Below the pieces are notes generated by a model. It was not told where the DNA came from. It did no database searches and saw only the letters and a program-made list of their open reading frames with translations. This document shows positions 54,787 through 64,000 of a stretch of 64,000 nucleotides of DNA, in pieces; position 1 is the stretch's first letter; every line of letters begins with the position of its first letter. Made by a program: the position numbers and the translations under genes. The stretch is from Betaproteobacteria bacterium. GTDB lineage: Bacteria; Pseudomonadota; Gammaproteobacteria; Burkholderiales; Thiobacillaceae. The stretch is from assembly GCA_016873935.1 (NCBI GenBank), contig VGVT01000004.1:1-64000 (forward strand), written 5' to 3'.

Positions 54787-57024
54787 ATGGCCTTCGCCCA
54801 ATCCTCCCTGCCACGCGCGCTCGCGCTGTTCGCGCTGATCCTGGCCGGCGTGCTGGGCCTTGCCCTGGCTGCCCTGCGGCATGCCGGCGAAAGTCAGGCT
54901 GATTCGCTGGCCCGCACCGAGTTGCGGCTCATGGCCGATGCCTTGGCCCGCGAGCTGGCCGCGCGCGGCACCGGTCTGGCCAAGGCGGCTGCGGTGCTGG
55001 CCGAGGATCCCGGTCTCGCCCGCGCCCTTGTCGGGGCCGGTCTGCCTCAGGCCGGCGCCAGCCTGGGTGAGCGCGTGCGCGGCTTCGGCGCCGATCTGGC
55101 GCTGCTGGTGAGCCTGGACGGTCGAGTTCTCCTGGATGTCTTCGATGCGATGGAGCCTGCTGCCGATTTTCCCGACCCGCGCATGCTGCGCACGGCCGCG
55201 ACGGAAGGCAGCGTGGCCGGATATCTGGGTCTAGGCGAGCGCGTCCACCAACTGGTCCTGGTGCCCGTGCCGGGGCCCGCGCAAGCTCCCGCCGCCTGGC
55301 TGGCCCTGGGCGTGCCGCTGGGCGATGCGGAGCTGGCGCAACTGCGTTTTCCCGGCGACGCGCACGCCTATCTGTTCACCCTCGAAGCGCGTGGCGGTCG
55401 CCTGCTGGCCGCCTCGTCGCAGGGCCCCGCACGCCTGGCCTTGTCGAATTGGCTGGCGGAGCAGTCCTCTGCGCCCGCTGCCTTGCACGACGCCTCGCTG
55501 GCCGGAGGTGAGCACTGGATCCAGGTGGTGCCGCTGCATGCTGCAGACGGCAATACCCTCGCCGTGGCCCTGAGCCTGCCGCGCAATGCCGCGCAATTGC
55601 CCATTTGGGCGCAGCCCATCTCCCTTGCCGCCATGTTCGTCTTCGGCCTGCTGGCTGCCGTGCTGCTCGCCTGGAGGCTGTTTGCCCGTGGCGACGGTAG
55701 CGCGCTGACCGCCTCGGCGATGGCTGCCAACCCCGACTCCGCTGCGCGCGAGCCGGCCGACTTGTCCGACCCGATCACCGGGCTGGTCGGGCGCGACGGC
55801 TTCCTCGCCGAGGTCGATGCCCTGCTGCGCGAGCGCCCGCGGCCGTGCATTCTGCTGGTGGCCAGGCTGGCGCGCTGGAACGCGCTGCGCGATGCCTTCG
55901 GCGACGCGCTCGGCGATGACCTGCTTGGCGCCCTCGGTCGCCGCCTGCGCGGTCGTGGGGATTGGCTGGCGGCGCGCGTGGGCGATGCCGATTTCGCCTT
56001 GTTCTGTCCGCTCGACGAGGCTTCGGCCGATGCCTGGGAAGTGAGTGTGCGCGCCTTGCTGGAAGTGCCCGTCGAGTTGCGCGGCCAGTCCTTCGATGCG
56101 GGTATCCACCTGGGCAGCGCCAGCAGCCCCGGCGACGGCGGCGACGCCACGCTGTTGCTGCGTCGGGCTTGCACGGCGATGCGCCAGGGCATGGACGGCA
56201 TGGGTGGCCACGTCGCCTTCGACGCTCGCTTCGAGGCCGACGCGGCGCGCCGTCTGGTCCTGTTGGAGGAACTGCGCACGGCGATCGAGGCGGATCGCCT
56301 GCAGGCGCGTTTCCGGCCGCGCGCCCGGCTGGCCGACGGCCGCGTGGTGGCCTGCGCGCTGCAGACATACTGGCCGCACGCGCAATTCGGCGATATGGGG
56401 ATGGACGATTTCCTGCTCGTCGCCGAGCAGGGCGGTTTGATTCGCCCCTTTACCCGCTGGCTGGTCTCCACCGCCGCCGCGCGCGCCGGGGAGTGGCGCG
56501 CGCTGGGGCTGGACATCGCCGTCGGCCTGCGCTTGCCCTCGCGCGCCCTGGCCGACCACGAGGTGGTGGAACTGCTGGCCGGCGCCCTGGCCCGCCACAA
56601 TCTGCCGCCGGAGGCGCTCATCGTCGAGATCGGCGACGTGGCCCACAGCGAGGACATCGACACCGCGGTCGCGGTCGTCCATGCCATCGGCGCCCTCGGC
56701 CTGCAAGTCGCCATGGCCGACCCGGGCGGTGTCTGTTTCAGTCTGGATCGCCTCGCGCGCCTGCCGGTGAACCAGTTGGTCATTCACCGGTCATCGGTAC
56801 AGCGCATGTTGGGATCCGCCCAGGATGCGGTTTTCGTGCACGCGACCATCGATCTCGCCCATGCCTTGGGTATGTGCGTGCTGGCCGAGGGCGTCGACAG
56901 CATCGAGTACTGGGGTCCACTGGGGTTCCATGGTTGTGACCAGGCCCAGGGTGACCATGTGGGTCCGCGCATGCAGGCGGAAGAACTGGTCGCCTGGCTC
57001 GCGCGGACCGATGCCGGCGGCTGA
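54787..57024 (+). CDS. Membrane GGDEF-EAL protein with both active sites degraded
   Basis: 745 residues: N-terminal transmembrane helix, a periplasmic sensor region of about 230 residues, a second helix (ISLAAMFVFGLLAAVLLAW), then GGDEF-like and EAL-like domains. The GGDEF site is replaced by RVGDADFALF. The EAL start is VVACALQTYW instead of EALxRW, and the DDFGTGY loop is MADPGGVCFSL. Only the late Glu in VLAEGVDSIE is kept. It is therefore unlikely to make or break c-di-GMP and may act as a receptor or adaptor, like LapD or CsrD. Follows mutY by 8 bases. Confidence 0.88.
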   Translation: MAFAQSSLPRALALFALILAGVLGLALAALRHAGESQADSLARTELRLMADALARELAARGTGLAKAAAVLAEDPGLARALVGAGLPQAGASLGERVRGFGADLALLVSLDGRVLLDVFDAMEPAADFPDPRMLRTAATEGSVAGYLGLGERVHQLVLVPVPGPAQAPAAWLALGVPLGDAELAQLRFPGDAHAYLFTLEARGGRLLAASSQGPARLALSNWLAEQSSAPAALHDASLAGGEHWIQVVPLHAADGNTLAVALSLPRNAAQLPIWAQPISLAAMFVFGLLAAVLLAWRLFARGDGSALTASAMAANPDSAAREPADLSDPITGLVGRDGFLAEVDALLRERPRPCILLVARLARWNALRDAFGDALGDDLLGALGRRLRGRGDWLAARVGDADFALFCPLDEASADAWEVSVRALLEVPVELRGQSFDAGIHLGSASSPGDGGDATLLLRRACTAMRQGMDGMGGHVAFDARFEADAARRLVLLEELRTAIEADRLQARFRPRARLADGRVVACALQTYWPHAQFGDMGMDDFLLVAEQGGLIRPFTRWLVSTAAARAGEWRALGLDIAVGLRLPSRALADHEVVELLAGALARHNLPPEALIVEIGDVAHSEDIDTAVAVVHAIGALGLQVAMADPGGVCFSLDRLARLPVNQLVIHRSSVQRMLGSAQDAVFVHATIDLAHALGMCVLAEGVDSIEYWGPLGFHGCDQAQGDHVGPRMQAEELVAWLARTDAGG

Positions 57025-57105
57025 GGGACATTGTGCCGGCCCCCATGCAGCGGGCGTGGTGGTGGTAGGCAGGTAGGCATGCATCGCGCCCGTGGGAGAA
57101 CCGTC

Positions 57106-57948
57106 ATGAGCCAGCGAATCGCGAGCCGCCTTCTGCCCACCCGCGCCGTCACCGAAGGCGCCGGCGTGCAGGTGCGCCGCGCCATCGGCACCCCCGAGCT
57201 GCGCGAGCTCGACCCCTTCCTGCTGCTGGATCACTTCGGCAGCGACGACCCGGACGACTACGGTGCCGGTTTCCCCGAGCATCCGCATCGCGGTTTCGTC
57301 ACTTTCACGCACATGCTCGACGGGCACATGGAACACCGCGACAGCATGGGCAACCGCGGCGACCTGCGGGCCGGCGGGGCGCAGTGGATGAAGGCGGCGT
57401 CCGGCGTGATCCATGCCGAGATGCCACGGCAGACGCGGGGTCGCATGCGCGGCTTCCAGCTCTGGCTCAACCTGCCGGCGGCCGAGAAGATGTCGGCTCC
57501 CGACTATCGCGACTTCAGCGCCGACGACATCCCGGAGGTGACCGACGGCGCCACGCGCGTGCGCGTGCTGGCCGGGGAGTATGGCGGGCGCCAGGGGGCG
57601 CTGCGCGACCCGCACACCGGCCTGCTCTATCTGGAAGCGAGACTGCCCGCGCATGGCCGCCTCGATGTCCCGCTGCAGGCCTCCCACCAGGCCTTCGTCT
57701 ATGTATTCGAAGGCGAAGCGGCCATTCTGGGCCATCCCGTGCCGCCCCACCACCTGGCCGTGCTGGGAGCCGGCGACAGCCTGGGGCTGGATGCCGGCGC
57801 CGACGGCGCGCGCCTCATCCTGGTGGCCGGCCGGCCCTTGGGCGAGTCGGTGGAACGTCACGGTCCCTTCGTCATGAACACCCGCCAGGAAATCGAGCAG
57901 GCCCTGGCGGACTACCGCGACGGCCGCCTGGTCCGCCCGCGCGCGTGA
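57106..57948 (+). CDS. Pirin-family protein
   Basis: A 280-residue bicupin. The metal site in the N-terminal barrel is FPEHPHRGFVTFTHMLDG, with HRDSMGN and the late Ligand GVIHAEMP. The C-terminal FVYVFEGEAAILG barrel is typical. Bacterial pirins may act as quercetin dioxygenases or regulators; here unknown. The GTG of the next gene overlaps its stop. Confidence 0.9.
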   Translation: MSQRIASRLLPTRAVTEGAGVQVRRAIGTPELRELDPFLLLDHFGSDDPDDYGAGFPEHPHRGFVTFTHMLDGHMEHRDSMGNRGDLRAGGAQWMKAASGVIHAEMPRQTRGRMRGFQLWLNLPAAEKMSAPDYRDFSADDIPEVTDGATRVRVLAGEYGGRQGALRDPHTGLLYLEARLPAHGRLDVPLQASHQAFVYVFEGEAAILGHPVPPHHLAVLGAGDSLGLDAGADGARLILVAGRPLGESVERHGPFVMNTRQEIEQALADYRDGRLVRPRA

Positions 57949-58352
57949 GCCGTTGCGCCACCCCGCGCGAGCCCGGCACGACCGCCGCGCGCCTCGACAA
58001 ATGGCTGTGGGCCGCGCGCTTCTTCAAGACCCGCGCCCTTGCCCATGAGGCGGTGGAAGCGGGCAGGGTGCGGCTCAACGGCGAGCGGGTGAAACCCGGA
58101 CGGGTGCTCAAGCCGGGCGACGAACTGAGCATCCAGGTCGGCGACCTGGTCTGGAAGGTGCGCGTGGTATCACTGTCGGAGCGGCGCGGGCCGGCCGCCG
58201 AGGCGCGCCGCCTGTATGTCGAGGATGACGCCAGCCGCGAGGCGAGGGAGCGGCGCATCGAGGAACGCAAGTGGCAGTCCGATCCCGCCGCCGCCCTGCA
58301 CGGGCGCCCCACCAAGCGCGACCGACGCCTGATCCATCGCTTCAACGAGTAA
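57945..58352 (+). CDS. hslR: S4-domain RNA-binding heat-shock protein (Hsp15-like)
   Basis: A 135-residue S4 protein that in E. coli recycles aborted 50S subunits carrying peptidyl-tRNA. The S4 motif is ARLDKWLWAARFFKTRALAH and GRVRLNGERVKPGRVLKPGD. A basic tail ends the protein (GRPTKRDRRLIHRF). GTG start in a GTGA overlap with the pirin gene. Confidence 0.9.
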   Translation: MSRCATPREPGTTAARLDKWLWAARFFKTRALAHEAVEAGRVRLNGERVKPGRVLKPGDELSIQVGDLVWKVRVVSLSERRGPAAEARRLYVEDDASREARERRIEERKWQSDPAAALHGRPTKRDRRLIHRFNE

Positions 58353-58453
58353 ACGGGTACGTGGCGCGCCCCGGTTTCTAAACAATATTTGACGTTTTCC
58401 CTCGCCTTTTTCCGCCATCATTCGCGCATGTCGGACAGTCGCCGGAGCGCGCA

Positions 58454-59190
<737 letters not shown>

Positions 59191-59194
<4 letters not shown>

Positions 59195-60660
59195 TGCGCA
59201 GCCTGTACGGCCGCCTGGCCCTGGTCTTCGCGGTGCTCACCCTGGCCTGTGGCGGCTTCACCGCCTGGCTGTTCCAGGACATGGCCGCGCGCCACCAGCA
59301 GGAGGTGCTGCAACGCCTGTCGAAGGATCTGGCCCAGCACATCGCCAGCCACACCGATCTGGTGAAGGAACTGAAATGGAACCGGCCGGCGGTGGAGGAA
59401 CTGTTCCACATGCTCATGGTGGTGAACCCGGGCATCGAGGTCTATCTCATCAAGGCCAACGGCCATATCGATGCCCACGTCGCCCCGCCCGGTACGGTCA
59501 AGCGCCAGTCTGTGGATCTGGCGCCGGTGCGCGCCTATCTGGCCGGCAATCGTTTCCCGCTGCTGGGCGACGATCCGCGCAGCGCCACGGCGAAGAAGAT
59601 TTTCAGCGTCGCCCCCTGCGTCCAGGACGGCCACACCGTGGGCTACCTCTACGTCATCCTGGCGGGCGAGACCTACGACCGCCTGGCCGCCGACGTCTGG
59701 GCCAGCCGGGCCTTCGCCGGCGGCGCCAGCCTGATGCTGGCGATGCTGGCCCTGACGCTGGTGGCGGGCTTGCTCGCCTTCGCCCTGATCACCCGGCGCC
59801 TGCGCCGCCTGACCGCCGAGGTGGCGGCGCTGGAAACGGGCGGATTGCAGCCCCCGGCGGAGGAGGACGGCCGGGACAGCGCCGATGAAATCGGACTGTT
59901 GCGCCGGGCTTTCCGGCAAATGGCGGCACGGATTGCCGCCCAGGTCGGCGAACTGAAGCGCCAGGACGAGATGCGCCGCGAAATGGTGGCCAACATCTCG
60001 CACGACCTGCGCACGCCGCTGACCTCGCTGCAGGGCTACCTGGAAACCCTGACCCTCAAGGCCGGCCAGTTGTCGGAGGAGGACCGCAACCGTTACCTGG
60101 ACGTGGCCGTGCGCCAGAGCCGCAAGGTGAGCCGGCTGGCGCAGGAACTGTTCGAACTGGCCCGGCTGGAATGCGACGCGGTGAAGCCCCAGAAGGAACG
60201 CTTTGCCCTGGCCGAACTGGTCCAGGACGTGCTGCAGAAGTTCGAACTGGCGGCGCGGCAGAAGGGGGTCGTCCTGCGCGCCAGCGTGGCCCCCGAATTG
60301 CCCGCCGTCGTCGCCGACCTGGGCATGATCGAACGGGTGCTCACCAACCTGCTCGACAACGCCCTGCGCCACACCCCGGCCGGTGGCTGGGTGGCCGTCG
60401 AACTGACGCGGGAGGACGGCCGCGTCGGCGTGCGCGTCAGCGACAACGGCGGCGGCATCCCTGCCGAGATCCGCGCCGACCTGTTCGAGCGGCCCTCGCC
60501 CCTGCGCGGCGGCGATGGCCGCGCCTCCGGCGGCCTGGGCCTGCTCATCGTCAAGCGCATCCTCAACCTGCACGGCAGCGCCATCCGCCTGGAAGAGAAG
60601 GCCGAGGCCGGCGCGGCGTTCAGCTTCGCCTTGCCAACAGAGGCTGGAAGCATCCCGTGA
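59191..60660 (+). CDS. Sensor histidine kinase
   Basis: A 489-residue inner-membrane kinase. Transmembrane helix 1 ([20 protein letters not shown]), a periplasmic domain of about 140 residues, a second helix ([20 protein letters not shown]) and a HAMP region lead to the H-box [15 protein letters not shown]. The N-box [11 protein letters not shown] and G-boxes SDNGGGIP and [11 protein letters not shown] follow. Partner of the preceding regulator. Confidence 0.92.
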
Positions 60661-60733
60661 AGGGGGCGTCAAGTCTTGCGGGTGGCACGCTTTTTCCCCA
60701 TCCTGCCCGGCCTTCACCAACCGGTTTTCATCC

Positions 60734-63040
<2,307 letters not shown>

Positions 63041-63042
63041 GA

Positions 63043-63084
63043 AACCTCCCCGGCCCCGTCTCCGTAGAGACGGGCGGGGAGGTT
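63043..63084. terminator. Hairpin between tex and the TSUP gene
   Basis: Outer arms AACCTCCCC and GGGGAGGTT (63043-63051 and 63076-63084) enclose an inner 7-bp stem CCGTCTC/GAGACGG. There is no long T-run, so it may be a terminator of moderate strength for both convergent genes. Confidence 0.55.
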
Positions 63085-63130
63085 GCTTTGGCATCGAAGA
63101 CTCGCGCGAGAGGTCGCTGCAACGCCGCTT

Positions 63131-64000
63131 TCAGAGTAGCTTGAGCAAAGCCACCATGCCAAGTATCAAAGTGACCCAGCCGACCACGCCGCGCAGGGTC
63201 GCCTCGGTCGCCCGGCGCACGGTCAGCGTGGCCATGGGCACGGAGAGCAGGGCGCCGAGGGCCAGCGGCAGGGCGAGTTCCCAGGCGATGCTCTTGCCCA
63301 GGGCTAGGTAGGCGAGCACGCCGATCAGGCAGGTGAAGGATTCCGCCACCGAGGTCACCGCTACCGCGTGTTTCGTCGGCAATCCGGAAACCACTTGGCC
63401 GGAGGTGACGAGGGGGCCGTAACCGCCGCCCGACAGACCCTTGTTGAAGGCCGCCACGGCGCCCACCGCGATGATGCCGCCGGGACGGTAGGGAATCTGG
63501 CGCTGGCGGGTCAGCAGGATGATCACGCCCATGGCCAGGATGATGCCGGTGATGAACAGGCCCAGCCAGAACTTGGACACGCTGACCGCCAGCCAGACCG
63601 CGAGGATGGCGCCGACCGCCGACAGGCTGCCGAGCAGCAGGGTGGTGCGGCGGGCACGCGCGTCATTGAGGAAATCGACGTTGCCATCGCGCTGATGCAG
63701 CAGGCCTGCGGCGAGGCCGGTCATCAACTCGCTGATCAATATCGCCGGCACGATCTGCAAGGGCTCGAATCCCGCCAGCAGCAACAGTGGCGTCAGCGTC
63801 GTGCCGTAACCCATGCCCAGACTCGAATCCAGGTATTCGCAGGCGAGGGCGGCCATGAAGATCGCCATCATCACCGGCATGGAAAGTCCCAGGGTTTCGC
63901 GGGCGCCGACTTCCCAACCGGGCACGAGGTGCAGCGTAGCCAGGGTGACGAGCACCCCGCCGACCAGCAGCAACCACAGGCGCGTGCGGCGGCTGGAAAG
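63131..64000 (-). CDS. TSUP-family (TauE/SafE) permease, 5' end outside window
   Basis: An integral membrane protein of the sulfite/organosulfonate exporter family with about eight hydrophobic helices. Typical stretches are EYLDSSLGMGYGTTLTPLLL in the N-terminal half and FNKGLSGGGYGPLVTSGQV in the second repeat. About 280 residues are seen from the only alternative start (TTG at 63973); the frame stays open to the window end, so the true start probably lies beyond. The substrate may be a sulfur compound; not provable here. Confidence 0.85.
   Translation of the reverse strand, partial: LSSRRTRLWLLLVGGVLVTLATLHLVPGWEVGARETLGLSMPVMMAIFMAALACEYLDSSLGMGYGTTLTPLLLLAGFEPLQIVPAILISELMTGLAAGLLHQRDGNVDFLNDARARRTTLLLGSLSAVGAILAVWLAVSVSKFWLGLFITGIILAMGVIILLTRQRQIPYRPGGIIAVGAVAAFNKGLSGGGYGPLVTSGQVVSGLPTKHAVAVTSVAESFTCLIGVLAYLALGKSIAWELALPLALGALLSVPMATLTVRRATEATLRGVVGWVTLILGMVALLKLL

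Overview
The window is a GC-rich, densely coding stretch of what looks like a betaproteobacterial chromosome. Gene order supports this: mlaFEDCB, an ABC-2 exporter pair, a BolA-like gene, murA, hisG-D-C-B-H-A-F-I-E, a HIT gene and tatABC follow one another as in many Betaproteobacteria, and pilBCD-coaE-zapD is another familiar block. A fused sulfate adenylyltransferase/APS kinase with a degraded N-terminal active site resembles the type described from Thiobacillus denitrificans. A sulfur-oxidising or Thiobacillus/Rhodocyclus-like lineage is therefore plausible, but this is inference. No phage, IS element, CRISPR array or rRNA operon is visible.

Layout. 1-2.2 kb: the 3' end of cysS faces an exported methionine-rich repeat protein, followed by a small DUF72-like gene. 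2.3-7.3 kb: Mla phospholipid-transport genes (no mlaA), a second ABC system and a BolA-like gene. 7.3-17.4 kb: murA, nine histidine-biosynthesis genes, HIT and tatABC, with a palindromic repeat between tatA and tatB. 17.4-20.4 kb: amtB with a recognisable NtrC site and sigma-54 promoter, a cupin, HU, tRNA-Ser(GGA) and a Bcp peroxiredoxin. 20.4-27.8 kb: a PIN-PhoH ATPase, an EpsD-like isomerase, an exosortase-type CAAX protease, a DHH protein, the Sat-CysC fusion and a frameshifted GDP-mannose pyrophosphorylase. 27.8-32.8 kb: xerD, ogt, a Rieske oxygenase, and a DUF455/VanZ/nitroreductase group. 32.9-37.6 kb: a Crp/Fnr regulator, a repeat-rich peptidoglycan-binding protein interrupted by a stop codon, a 2OG-Fe(II) oxygenase and a DUF4139 protein. 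37.7-43.9 kb: a PolB-like exonuclease, rlmD, a divergent nhaR/htpX pair sharing a perfect palindrome, TerC and UPF0114 membrane proteins, and HicA-like and GIY-YIG genes. 44.0-50.7 kb: pilBCD, coaE, zapD and an M23 peptidase. 50.9-64 kb: a short DUF1631-like gene, a radical SAM gene, dsbA/dsbB, mutY, a degenerate GGDEF-EAL protein, a pirin, an Hsp15-like protein, an OmpR-type two-component pair, tex, and a TSUP transporter cut by the window edge.

How it fits together. Much of the window concerns the cell envelope: lipid trafficking, murein synthesis and hydrolysis, Tat export, disulfide formation, type IV pili and possible exopolysaccharide. The most informative signals are: the NtrC/sigma-54 control region of amtB; the catalytically degraded GGDEF-EAL and ATP-sulfurylase domains; the nhaR-htpX palindrome; the 13-residue-repeat exported protein; and two disrupted reading frames (manC-like and the peptidoglycan-binding protein) that need read-level checking. 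I did not find a clearly new multi-gene system.
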